DNA of 33,734 nt from NCBI GenBank assembly GCA_029260075.1, contig JAJDDY010000022.1:1-33734 (forward strand), written 5' to 3'. Source of the stretch: Phycisphaerae bacterium. Its GTDB lineage: Bacteria; Planctomycetota; Phycisphaerae; UBA1845. Shown here one piece after another: positions 15,528 to 23,767 of the stretch. Below the pieces are notes generated by a model, which was given only the letters and a program-made list of their open reading frames with translations, had not been told where the DNA came from and did no database searches. Both the position numbers and the translations under genes were made by a program. Numbering within the stretch: the stretch's first letter is position 1; each line of letters begins with the position of its first letter.

Positions 15528-17195
15528 ATGTCGTACCTGCTTGAAATCCTCGGTCGCGGACTCCTGGCTGAACTTGGCGCCGCGTTTCGTGAGTTCCTCG
15601 ACGAACCCGACGCTACGTCCCTATTGGAACTTGAGGAACGCGCCGCGCGTGACCCGTCATCGTCCGACGCCCACCACCGTTTGGGCGTGCGTTTGCTCAA
15701 GGATCGACAGTTCCACAGCGCACAGGTGGCGTTTCAGAAAGCGATCGCCCAAGAGCCAACCGATCGCGAGAGTCGACTTGGCCTCACTTGTGCGCTGGAC
15801 GAACTGGGGCGAACGCACGACGCCACGTCCGAGCTTCGCCTTGCCCTTGAGCAAGAGTCGGACGCCCCTACCTGGTTCGCTCTGGGCTTCTGTTTGGAAA
15901 AACTGGGCGACACGAAAGAGGCTCGGGAAGCGTACCACAACGCCCTCGAAATCGCACCGCGTCTGCGCAACGCCCATGAACGCCTTGCGGCCATCCATCT
16001 CAAGCTCAATCAAACGGATGAGGCCATCGAACACTACGAATATCTTTGCGCCTGCGAACCGGAGCATCTCAGCGTCGGGTTGGCGCTGGCGAATCTTTAC
16101 CTTCGCGCCGCGCGCTACGACGAAGCCATACGGCAATACGAAAACGTCATCGCCCTTGAGCCCGACAACTGGGATGCGCAGGACGATCTCGTGCGTGCGT
16201 GCGTCGAGGCCGGTCGGTATGACGACGCGGTACGCATCTTGAGCGAACTGATCGACCAGCGCCCGGAGTGCGCCGACCAGCACGTGCAACTCGGCGACCT
16301 CTATACGAAGTTGGGGCGTGCGGATCAGTCTGCGGACGCATATGAACGGGCGGTGCAGCTCGATCCGGACTACCTCGAAGCCGCCGTCAAGATGGGTGCG
16401 GCTCGACTTCGCCAGGGGAAGTTCCGCAAAGCGGCCGGCGATTTCAATCGGGCGATCGAAATCAACGATCGAATCCTCAGCGCCTACGTCGGGCTTGGCG
16501 TGGCCCAGCAGGCGGCCGGTCAGCACGACGACGCGCAGGCGACGTTCGAAATGGCGGCGGAGATTGAACCCAACGGCACGCTGCTGTTCGGTGAGACGGC
16601 GCGATTGCAACTTAGCGTTACGGCGGCTGAACAGGCGAAACGATATCTATCGCCCAGCGCGACGGCGGCGTTGCCGGCTGGACCGCTACCGCCCGAGGTC
16701 ACGTCCTTCGTTCAGCAACAAATCGGCAACCTGCGCCAGGCCATTCAAAAGCACTCCGACCACGCCGATCTTCACTACCGGTTGGGTGTGCTGTTGCGTC
16801 ACGAAAACGATCTGGCGGGCGCGACGGAATCGTTTCACCAAGCGGTCGCTATCAATCCTCAGTACTTCAAAGCACTCACCAAGCTCGGTCTGGCGCTGAA
16901 GGCGGCTGGACGCAGCGACGAAGCCATTGCCTGTTTTCGCAAAGCGCTGCAACTGGATTCCGAGTCCGTCGATCTGCACTACCAACTCGGACTGCTCTTT
17001 TCGGATCGGAATGAGTTTACCTTGGCGCTGGAGCGTTTCGAGCTCGCAGCTGCTAAGGAACCCCACAACCGCAACTACGTCGCGCACATTGCGCTGGCGT
17101 TGCAGAACATGGGTCTGGTCGATCGCGCCGAAGCGACTTGGCGCACACTTTGCGAAGTGGCCGACCCGAGCGCCACGACGTCGTCACGCCAGTAG
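15528..17195 (+). CDS. Large tetratricopeptide-repeat protein
   Basis: This 555-residue protein from ATG 15528 (a TTG lies directly upstream in frame) has roughly a dozen TPR units. Clear examples have the pattern HHRLGVRLLKDRQFHSAQVAF, HYRLGVLLRHENDLAGATES and LHYQLGLLFSDRNEFTLALE. The first 45 residues are acidic and helical and do not look like a signal peptide. There is no enzymatic domain. It is co-directional with the TPR gene at 14184. Such proteins are abundant in Planctomycetota and serve as protein-protein platforms; no partner can be named. Confidence 0.9.
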   Translation: MSYLLEILGRGLLAELGAAFREFLDEPDATSLLELEERAARDPSSSDAHHRLGVRLLKDRQFHSAQVAFQKAIAQEPTDRESRLGLTCALDELGRTHDATSELRLALEQESDAPTWFALGFCLEKLGDTKEAREAYHNALEIAPRLRNAHERLAAIHLKLNQTDEAIEHYEYLCACEPEHLSVGLALANLYLRAARYDEAIRQYENVIALEPDNWDAQDDLVRACVEAGRYDDAVRILSELIDQRPECADQHVQLGDLYTKLGRADQSADAYERAVQLDPDYLEAAVKMGAARLRQGKFRKAAGDFNRAIEINDRILSAYVGLGVAQQAAGQHDDAQATFEMAAEIEPNGTLLFGETARLQLSVTAAEQAKRYLSPSATAALPAGPLPPEVTSFVQQQIGNLRQAIQKHSDHADLHYRLGVLLRHENDLAGATESFHQAVAINPQYFKALTKLGLALKAAGRSDEAIACFRKALQLDSESVDLHYQLGLLFSDRNEFTLALERFELAAAKEPHNRNYVAHIALALQNMGLVDRAEATWRTLCEVADPSATTSSRQ

Positions 17196-17324
17196 AGCAA
17201 AGTCTACGCATTCGACGCGCTTGGTTGGTTTACCACACTGTTGAACGATACAGGTATTCAAGCGCGTCAGCGCGAACCCGCCCGCGACAATAGGCTTCGT
17301 CCCGATCAAGAGGGAGAAATCGCC

Positions 17325-17356
17325 AATGGATCACCGGCTGGAAGCCGGTGCCACAC
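17325..17356 (+). repeat. Hairpin repeat family B, copy 4
   Basis: AATGGATCACCGGCTGGAAG + CCGGTGCCACAC is a consensus copy. It sits between two convergent genes in a 176-bp gap and shares the left flank GAGAAATCGCC with the copy at 21633. Confidence 0.87.
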
Positions 17357-17371
17357 TCTTCCAACTGGCTG

Positions 17372-19618
17372 TTATGGAGCCTTCGCTGCTACTCCGTGGG
17401 GATATAATATGCCCCGGGACGAATCCGCGACCGGGCATGGTACCGATGGGGCGAAGGGATAGGCAATGCCCTGGAATGCGTCAACGATCTGCACGAAGTC
17501 TGTGACGTCGATAAGCTGATTCGGAGCGGCAGGTTCGACGTCGGCGCGGGTCTTGTTCGGCGCTCCGGGCAGACCTCGAAACTTGTCGACCACCGCGACG
17601 ACATCCGATGTGATGCTGACACTACCATCCGGCGCCGTCCATTGCTGACTGGGCTCGTCGAACGAACCAACCACATCGCCCCACCGAGAGTTCACCACCG
17701 TCAGCGGCACCGTGAACGAACCCGACAAGGCGGAATCGCAACCCTCCTCGATCGCTTGCACCTCGTACACGCCTGCGGGAACAATGAGTGGATCGTAGAT
17801 GTGAATGACATCGATCGCACCCCAACTCATGTACTGCGGCGTGCAACGGAGTGCAGCCCCCCACCAAGTTGCACCGCCGATTGCGTCCGAAGCAAAGACC
17901 GTGCCCGAAAGCTCTGAAAACTCTTGCGGTACGCTGACCCACATCCGCTGACCAACTAGACTTTCATAACCCGGAGGAAGATCGATCGGCGTGACGCACA
18001 GTGCGACGCGACAACCGGCGTTACCCGGAACGACGGATAGGTATCGGTTCTTGTCCGTGCCCTGGACTTCAGGTTGCGGCCTTGCCAACGCGACGCATTC
18101 ACATTCGTCGGGTACACCATTGGGTATGCAGTCGCTACTGGTTCCCACACTCAAGTCGCATTCGTCCGGTACGCCGTTGCTGTTGCAGTCCGGACTAATG
18201 CCCTCGGCAATGTCGCACTCATCGAGAAGGTCGTCGGTGTTGCAGTCGGCGCACGCGGGATCAGTCGGGCCGCAGTTGGTGAGATCGATGGCGTCATCCA
18301 CACCGTTCCCGTTGCAGTCGGTAATGTTCACAGCCATTGGTCCCAGCGTGGCAACCGGAAGCGACGAGCTGATTTCGAAAATGCCCACTGTCGCATCGAC
18401 CGCCCGCGGCGGCGAGTTCGCATCGAATCGAAAACTGTACATCGTTCCGTAGCGCACGGCGTTGGCGGTGGGGTTGCTCGCGAAGGCTGCGGTGGACCAC
18501 GCAACATTCGTGTCGACATTGACGGTAACCGTCCACGGGTCGTTGTCGTAGTTCACCGCGTTGATCTCCGGAGCATGCTGGTCTGGCGCGTGAAACTCGA
18601 CGTTGGTGAGCACCACGCCAGGCGGGGTCGGTATGATCAACGACCCAAGAGCGGCGGCAAGGTTCGAGTTGTACAGCGCGTACTCGTAGTGCCAATTCCC
18701 GCCGCCGATGTCGGTGGCCTTGTAGTAAAGCGCCGCCCTGCCGTCATCCGGAAGTTGTGGATCGATGGGCGTGACCGAAGCGTCAAGCCAACTCTCGGCG
18801 GCTGGTGATTCAGCGAACGTGTCGCTCACGTTTTGAAAAGTGAACGTCCCACCGGCGAAACCAATGACGCCGATCTCGCTATGCGAGGCGTTGTTGTATT
18901 GACTTCCGTCGGCGAACGTAAACTCGGAGGGCACGATGTACTGACTCTCGATGAAATAGCGCGCGCCGGCGTTGGCTGCGGGGTTCAGATCGACGTCGTG
19001 AACTTGAAGTCGATGGGATATACCGGTGTGTACGTGGCCGATATGGTTGGCTGACGGATAGTTGACGCTGCACCCGCCGCCGGAACCCATGTTACCGCCC
19101 GGCTCCATCGCCCCGGTGTAGGGATGAATGGCTGAACGATGACTGGCTGGTCCGAGATTGAAGCCGCAAGGGGAAAACAAGATGGCCGAGTAGGTGTCGG
19201 AGCAGCCCGGCGCGAGAACATTCTGTGCACAGCCGCCCGGTCCGGTGCAATCGCATCCGAACGAGCACTCGTTGTTGTTGAGCGATGCGAAGGAATGTTT
19301 GACCCAGGAAAGTCCGATCTGCTCGAAGTGGTCGCTGCCGTCGACGTTCTGAAGACGGTACATGTTGAGCAAGATCAGCGGATGATCGATCTGCGGGAGT
19401 GCGTTCCAGTCGGCTGGCTGATCGCCCTTGTTGCACGACGTCGTGAAAGCGGCCAGACCCACGGTTCCGGTCCCGATCGAACCCACGCGGCCAAACTGCT
19501 GTACGGTGCGCACGTGACCGACGATGACGTCCTGCTGAGCGCGAACGGTGTGCGTGCCCGCGAGCATAAACGCAGCGACGCTTGCTACCCAGGATCGGTT
19601 CCGAAGAAACATCTGCAT
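17372..19618 (-). CDS. Secreted protein with EF-hand/TSP3-like repeats and dockerin-like C-terminus
   Basis: A 748-residue exported protein. The signal peptide is about residues 1-27 (basic start, hydrophobic core, cleavage after VRA). Residues 30-430 form a large domain I do not recognise, with Cys-rich patches such as CSFGCDCTGPGGCAQN. At about 430-507 come calcium-binding repeats of the type DCNGNGVDDAIDL and DCNSNGVPDECD, as in thrombospondin type 3 modules. At about 665-730 come two dockerin-like halves, SITSDVVAVVDKFRGL and IDVTDFVQIVDAFQGI, an arrangement frequent in planctomycete secreted proteins. ATG 19618 is preferred to GTG 19621 or ATG 19612. It is probably displayed on the surface or in an extracellular assembly; ligand unknown. 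Confidence 0.88.
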   Translation of the reverse strand: MQMFLRNRSWVASVAAFMLAGTHTVRAQQDVIVGHVRTVQQFGRVGSIGTGTVGLAAFTTSCNKGDQPADWNALPQIDHPLILLNMYRLQNVDGSDHFEQIGLSWVKHSFASLNNNECSFGCDCTGPGGCAQNVLAPGCSDTYSAILFSPCGFNLGPASHRSAIHPYTGAMEPGGNMGSGGGCSVNYPSANHIGHVHTGISHRLQVHDVDLNPAANAGARYFIESQYIVPSEFTFADGSQYNNASHSEIGVIGFAGGTFTFQNVSDTFAESPAAESWLDASVTPIDPQLPDDGRAALYYKATDIGGGNWHYEYALYNSNLAAALGSLIIPTPPGVVLTNVEFHAPDQHAPEINAVNYDNDPWTVTVNVDTNVAWSTAAFASNPTANAVRYGTMYSFRFDANSPPRAVDATVGIFEISSSLPVATLGPMAVNITDCNGNGVDDAIDLTNCGPTDPACADCNTDDLLDECDIAEGISPDCNSNGVPDECDLSVGTSSDCIPNGVPDECECVALARPQPEVQGTDKNRYLSVVPGNAGCRVALCVTPIDLPPGYESLVGQRMWVSVPQEFSELSGTVFASDAIGGATWWGAALRCTPQYMSWGAIDVIHIYDPLIVPAGVYEVQAIEEGCDSALSGSFTVPLTVVNSRWGDVVGSFDEPSQQWTAPDGSVSITSDVVAVVDKFRGLPGAPNKTRADVEPAAPNQLIDVTDFVQIVDAFQGIAYPFAPSVPCPVADSSRGILYPHGVAAKAP

Positions 19619-19687
19619 CACAATCGGTCTCCGCCCCGAAACGAGGCTGGGGCTCCGTCACAGCCAAGTCTACAGGTTTGCGACGGT

Positions 19688-19790
19688 ATCAGAGCCGTGG
19701 GCGCCAGCCCGCGAACCGGTCCCACCGCTAGCGCGGAGGGCTCTGACCGGCGCGCCTGGCGCCGGTGGTACGGGCGGCGACAACCCGAAC
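19688..19790 (-). repeat. Dispersed repeat family D, copy 2
   Basis: This is the reverse-orientation copy of 7298-7401. The shared core reads, on the minus strand, CTCCGCGCTAGCGGTGGGAC followed by GCGGGCTGGCGCCCACGGCT. It lies upstream of the dockerin-like gene in the 459-bp gap 19619-20077, which otherwise shows no gene. Confidence 0.8.
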
Positions 19791-20077
19791 ATTAGGCTGT
19801 TGCGCAGCAACAGCAGCCTGTTGAAGAAACACCTCCGCCTGTGAACTGACAAACACCTCAAACACGCAGTATAACCGATCGTGATCGAATTCATGCGCCC
19901 AATCGGCACGAAAAGTAGGATTGGCGCGAGGTACGCTCCGCAGGTGACCCCGGTGGTCCGTTTAGGATCGATGGTAGATCGCGGGCGCGTGAATTCCTTC
20001 TCGCACGCGCATTCGCGCGAATCTCATCCCAGAACTATCGCCCATTCCGCCTGACAACACGCTTCTACAGTGTAGCG

Positions 20078-20791
20078 TCAGCGTTTCTTCGATTTTGCAG
20101 GGGCGTTGGTTTGGTCGAAGGTGCTGGCTGAGGGGCAGTTCTTGGCGAGCGAACAACCGGCACAATCCGGTTTGCGCGCTCCGCAAACCCGCCGCCCGTG
20201 CCAGATGAGAGCATGTCCGATAAACGTCCATTCCTTGCGGGGGATGGTAGCCATCAGGTCACGCTCGATCTTGACCGCATCCTTGCTGTCTTTCGAAGTC
20301 CAGGTCAGCGACAGCCTTGTGGCGAGTCGACCGATGTGCGTGTCCACGACGACGCCTTCATTCTTGCCGAACGCGGTGCCCAAGACGACGTTCGCGGTCT
20401 TTCGCGCGACGCCCGGCAGGGTGACGAGCGCGTCCATGTTGTCGGGCACTTGGCCACCGAATTCAGAAACGATCGCACGAGCCGCGCCTTGGATGCTCTT
20501 GGTCTTCTGTCGAAAGAAACCCGTGGCGTGGATGACGGACTCGATGGTCTCCGTCGGTGCTTCTGCCAGTTTCTTGGGCGTGCCGAATCTCTTGAACAGC
20601 ACAGGCGCCACCTTGTTCACCGTTTCGTCGGTCGACTGAGCTGACAGTATCGTCGAGATCAACAGTTGGAACGGGTTGGTGTGCGTGAGCGCGCAATCGG
20701 CATCGGGGTAAAGCTTGCGTAGCTGAGTTAGGATTCTTCCGGCTCGGCGTTTGCGAACGGCCGGTGCTTCAGAAGATGTTACGGTTGGCAT
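20078..20791 (-). CDS. nth: Endonuclease III (DNA glycosylase/AP lyase)
   Basis: A 237-residue base-excision repair enzyme that removes oxidised pyrimidines. The helix-hairpin-helix is LPGVARKTANVVLG with catalytic K131, and the catalytic aspartate is D150 in VVDTHIGRLATRL. The [4Fe-4S] ligands C203, C210, C213 and C219 have the canonical C-x6-C-x2-C-x5-C spacing. Short basic extensions are present at both ends. It starts 2 bp after the stop of the MoaD-MoaE fusion gene and is presumably co-transcribed. That pairing is odd functionally, unless read as shared dependence on sulfur and Fe-S metabolism. Confidence 0.96.
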   Translation of the reverse strand: MPTVTSSEAPAVRKRRAGRILTQLRKLYPDADCALTHTNPFQLLISTILSAQSTDETVNKVAPVLFKRFGTPKKLAEAPTETIESVIHATGFFRQKTKSIQGAARAIVSEFGGQVPDNMDALVTLPGVARKTANVVLGTAFGKNEGVVVDTHIGRLATRLSLTWTSKDSKDAVKIERDLMATIPRKEWTFIGHALIWHGRRVCGARKPDCAGCSLAKNCPSASTFDQTNAPAKSKKR

Positions 20792-20793
20792 AA

Positions 20794-21507
20794 CTACGCG
20801 TCCTCACTTTGCGGGGTTTCTGCAAACTCGGATTTCACCCATCGCACGAACCCATCTTCGAACACGTCTTTCTTCCAGATGGGTACGTCCCGTTTGAGCG
20901 TGTCGATCAGCCAGCGACAAGCTTCGAAACTCTCGGCGCGATGCGGACAGGCCACCGCGATCAAGACGGAAACTTCAGCCGGCGGTACCGATCCAAGACG
21001 ATGGATTAGCGCGACAGGACCGGCCGACCAACGAGCCTTCGCTTCTGTCGCAAGTCGACGAAGCTGGGTTTTTGCCATGGGTTCGTAGGCTTCGTAGTCC
21101 AGCCGGACGAGACGACCGTGCTCGGCATCCTCATCATTACGCGTCGCGCCGGCGAACGTGGTGATACCACCGAGTGACGGATCGCCGGCGACGAAGCGTT
21201 GCACGGCGGCTTGATCAATAGACTCTGAGACCAGATCGACGAGCATGCCGTCGTCGTGGGATCCGCCGGAAACGGGCGGGATCAATGCGATCTCGTCACC
21301 GTTAGAAACGACTGTATCGTCCTTGGCGAAGCGCTGATTGACGGCCAAACGAATGGAGGGCATCGCGGCGTGCAGCGACGGGTACCGCTCGATGACCACG
21401 GCACGAACTGACTCCACAGTGGCGGGTTCGTCGATTTCAAACGTGCAAGAATCGACGCCCGCGAAGTCTTGGGCCGGGCCGAGGAAGAGTACGTTGACGC
21501 TGATCAA
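20794..21507 (-). CDS. MoaD-MoaE fusion, molybdopterin synthase in one chain
   Basis: This 237-residue protein joins both subunits of molybdopterin synthase, which converts precursor Z (cPMP) to molybdopterin. Residues 1-82 are MoaD-like (beta-grasp) and end at SGG (G81-G82), the motif that must become a C-terminal thiocarboxylate. Residues 87-237 are MoaE-like, with GAxR (FAGATRN), the LEYEAY-like LDYEAYEPMA, HRLGxVP, CPHRAESFEACRWLID and PIWKKD. It starts with TTG 21507 preceded by GAGGTGA at 6 nt. Mycobacterial MoaX has the same design and is cleaved after Gly82. nth follows after 2 bp. No other moa or mog gene is in view. Confidence 0.93.
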   Translation of the reverse strand: MISVNVLFLGPAQDFAGVDSCTFEIDEPATVESVRAVVIERYPSLHAAMPSIRLAVNQRFAKDDTVVSNGDEIALIPPVSGGSHDDGMLVDLVSESIDQAAVQRFVAGDPSLGGITTFAGATRNDEDAEHGRLVRLDYEAYEPMAKTQLRRLATEAKARWSAGPVALIHRLGSVPPAEVSVLIAVACPHRAESFEACRWLIDTLKRDVPIWKKDVFEDGFVRWVKSEFAETPQSEDA

Positions 21508-21565
21508 ATTTGTTCACCTCGCTGCGCGTCGTCGGTCGCGAGCCATCTCCGCCAGATCGCGCGGG

Positions 21566-21606
21566 CGTCGATTCGACTCCCCCACGGCTAAAGCCATGGG
21601 CCACCC
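21566..21606 (+). repeat. Hairpin repeat family C, copy 4 (half unit)
   Basis: GTCGATTCGACTCCCCCACG + GCTAAAGCCATGGGCCACCC matches only the right arm of the copies at 13872 and 14036. The left arm is missing. Confidence 0.8.
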
Positions 21607-21632
21607 AGTCCAGCCAGGAGGAGAAAATCGCT

Positions 21633-21664
21633 ATTGGATCACCGGCTGGAAGCCGGTGCCACAC
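21633..21664 (+). repeat. Hairpin repeat family B, copy 5
   Basis: TTGGATCACCGGCTGGAAGC + CGGTGCCACAC is a consensus copy 27 bp downstream of a half unit of family C, between two co-directional minus-strand genes. Confidence 0.87.
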
Positions 21665-21716
21665 GTGCCCGCGCGGCGCTTGGCCAAACCACCCATCAAT
21701 TCACGCATGCGCGGCG

Positions 21717-22217
21717 TTATCGCAGGAACGGTTTGCCCAACAGCCGGCGGATGAGTGCAAGTTGCCCGGCGTGGAAGGCTTCGTGGCGATTGCAATGCGA
21801 CACAGCGCCGCACTTGTCCGTGTAGTGCGGATGCGTCTTACCCTCCGCGCCCATGCAAGCCTCAGCCAAAAGTTCGTCGCTCATTCCCCGGATCGCTTCG
21901 CAGGTCTTGTCGTGCGTTTCGGTCATACAGCGGCGTACCGAATCCACAGAGGGATAGTCGTGTTCCACAGTCGACAAGACAGGTGCGCCGATGGGAAAGT
22001 GGTTTGCGAATGAGTCGTCAACGCAAGCGCCGCCGAGACAGCGCACGTGGACCAACAGGTGTTGGGCGACGGCCAGGTGTCCGCAGAGCCAGAGCGCGTG
22101 CGGCAGGCCTGGTGCGGGTTGAAAGCACCAGTCGTCGGGGCTGAGTCCGTCGAGTAGTTTGAGCGTCCACTCACGCGTGCCGTCGAGCTGCTCGGCGAGT
22201 CGTTCCGATTGTGTCAT
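21717..22217 (-). CDS. DinB-like (YfiT/DUF664-type) four-helix protein
   Basis: A 166-residue protein from ATG 22217; 31 upstream codons of the open frame are Arg-rich and unlike the family. The DinB fold is suggested by an N-terminal helix followed by ALWLCGHLAVAQHLL (H47) and by the C-terminal HCNRHEAFHAGQLALIRRLLG (H145, H149), which together give the typical three-histidine metal site. DinB-like proteins include thiol-dependent S-transferases and many uncharacterised members. It is downstream of the Mrp-family gene with a 93-bp gap. No substrate can be assigned. Confidence 0.85.
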   Translation of the reverse strand: MTQSERLAEQLDGTREWTLKLLDGLSPDDWCFQPAPGLPHALWLCGHLAVAQHLLVHVRCLGGACVDDSFANHFPIGAPVLSTVEHDYPSVDSVRRCMTETHDKTCEAIRGMSDELLAEACMGAEGKTHPHYTDKCGAVSHCNRHEAFHAGQLALIRRLLGKPFLR

Positions 22218-22310
22218 GATGGTGTCACATCCAATGTAACGCGTTACGAAACGGGTGACCGGATACGCCGACCCGATGCGAGCACGGAGTGTTCGTGTCC
22301 AGCGCGCCAA

Positions 22311-23387
22311 CTACTCGATCGAAAGCGTCGGCGAAACCTGCTGCTCGCTTCTCATACTGATCTGACCGGCGGTGTTGGCCACCACTTGTTCGACGGCGCA
22401 ACGTACGTGGTCGTCCGTGTCCGAGAAGATCTTTTCGGGCGTACCGCCATCTCCGAACATACGCACTTGGGCGTTGAGGGGGATTTCGCCGAGGAAGGGC
22501 ACGTTCAATTCCTGGGCAGCCGCTTTGGCGCCGCCGTGGTCGAACAGTTCATCTCGATGGCCACATTGCGGACACAGGTAGTAGCTCATGTTTTCGATAA
22601 TACCTAGACAGGCTACATTGAGCTGCTCGAACATTTTCACCGCACGGCGGGCGTCGAGCAAAGCGATGTCTTGGGGTGTACAGACGATCACCGAACCGGT
22701 CATGGGTATTGACTGCGCGAGACTTAGCGGCACGTCCCCGGTGCCGGGCGGCAGATCAATAATAAGGTAATCGAGTTCTCCCCACGCCACCTGATTGAGG
22801 AATTGCTTGACGACGCCATCGGTCATGGGGCCACGCCAGATGAGCGGCTTGTTGCGGTCGACCATGAATCCGATGCTCATAATCTTCACACCACCGGCGT
22901 CGGGCGGGATCATCATATTGTCGCCGACTTGTGGCTGTGTGCCCTCGATCCCGACCATGGTGGGGATGCTCGGGCCATACACATCGGCGTCCATAAGCCC
23001 GACGGAGGCGCCGGACCGTCGCAACCCATACGCCAGAAGCACAGCCGCAGTGCTCTTGCCGACGCCACCCTTGCCCGCACCGACGGCTACGATGTTCTTG
23101 ATACCGGGAAGCGTCGCGTTGCCGGGTCGACTTGAACGAACCTTGGCGCTCCATTCGATCTTGACGGTCTCTATGCCGTCAAGCTGAACGATGGCCCGCT
23201 CGACATCGCGTCCGATTTCGTCCTTGAGCGGGCACGCCGGCGTGGTCAGCTCGATGTGAACATGCACAGCCGGCCCGTCGATCGAGATATCGCCGACCAT
23301 GTTGAGCGTAACAATATCGCGATGCAGCTCCGGATCCTGAACGGATCGAAGCTGGTCTCGCACTTGATCAACCGTAACGGTCGCCAT
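22311..23387 (-). CDS. Mrp/NBP35/ApbC-family Fe-S cluster carrier ATPase
   Basis: A 358-residue protein from ATG 23387, with GAGG 9 nt upstream; the 27 extra upstream codons are not conserved-looking. Residues 1-80 are a MIP18/DUF59-like domain with the TTPACPLKD loop. Residues 96-340 are the P-loop ATPase with GAGKGGVGKST (103-113), DADVYGPSIP, DLPPGTGD and the CPQC pair (C272, C275) that bridges a [4Fe-4S] cluster in the dimer. It probably delivers clusters to apoproteins, which could include endonuclease III encoded nearby on the same strand. Confidence 0.95.
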   Translation of the reverse strand: MATVTVDQVRDQLRSVQDPELHRDIVTLNMVGDISIDGPAVHVHIELTTPACPLKDEIGRDVERAIVQLDGIETVKIEWSAKVRSSRPGNATLPGIKNIVAVGAGKGGVGKSTAAVLLAYGLRRSGASVGLMDADVYGPSIPTMVGIEGTQPQVGDNMMIPPDAGGVKIMSIGFMVDRNKPLIWRGPMTDGVVKQFLNQVAWGELDYLIIDLPPGTGDVPLSLAQSIPMTGSVIVCTPQDIALLDARRAVKMFEQLNVACLGIIENMSYYLCPQCGHRDELFDHGGAKAAAQELNVPFLGEIPLNAQVRMFGDGGTPEKIFSDTDDHVRCAVEQVVANTAGQISMRSEQQVSPTLSIE

Positions 23388-23505
23388 TGGGAATAACCTC
23401 GCAAAAACACCCCACGGACCCGGTGATCCATGCACTTGTGGCAATATAGCACCGAAGTAGTGATTCATCCAGGCTACTGCTCCGCGACATATCCAAAAAC
23501 GGGCT

Positions 23506-23621
23506 TACCGACCCGCGCCCAATATGAGCAAGCGAACGTTTGGTAACCAGTAGTGACCGCTTGAAAACGCTCCCTCACGGTCGCGGCTCGGTTCGGACGA
23601 ACCCGTCACTTGAGTCGTGAC
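23506..23621 (+). repeat. Hairpin repeat family A, copy 3
   Basis: The left arm (23506-23533, diverged) and right arm (23568-23593, GCTCCCTCACGGTCGCGGCT) are followed by palindromes GGTTCGGACGAACC and GTCACTTGAGTCGTGAC. The right half is almost identical to the copy at 7488. The 380-bp gap 23388-23767 contains this copy. TATACT at 23665-23670 could be a -10 for the kinase gene, but no -35 is seen. Confidence 0.87.
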
Positions 23622-23767
23622 CGAGCACGAGGCAGCGCCGGGGAGCGGGCTGCCTTCTTTCGGATATACTCCATGTTGACGAGACGTTGCGTGACTTCAC
23701 GCCGGGCCGGGCTCGAACGGGCGGTGCCGGATTGGTAAACCAGATCGTTCGATAGCCCGACAGATCC

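Noticed and set aside
15657-16610. 317-codon frame antisense to the TPR gene
   Set aside because: The periodic pattern mirrors the TPR repeats on the other strand; no family is visible.
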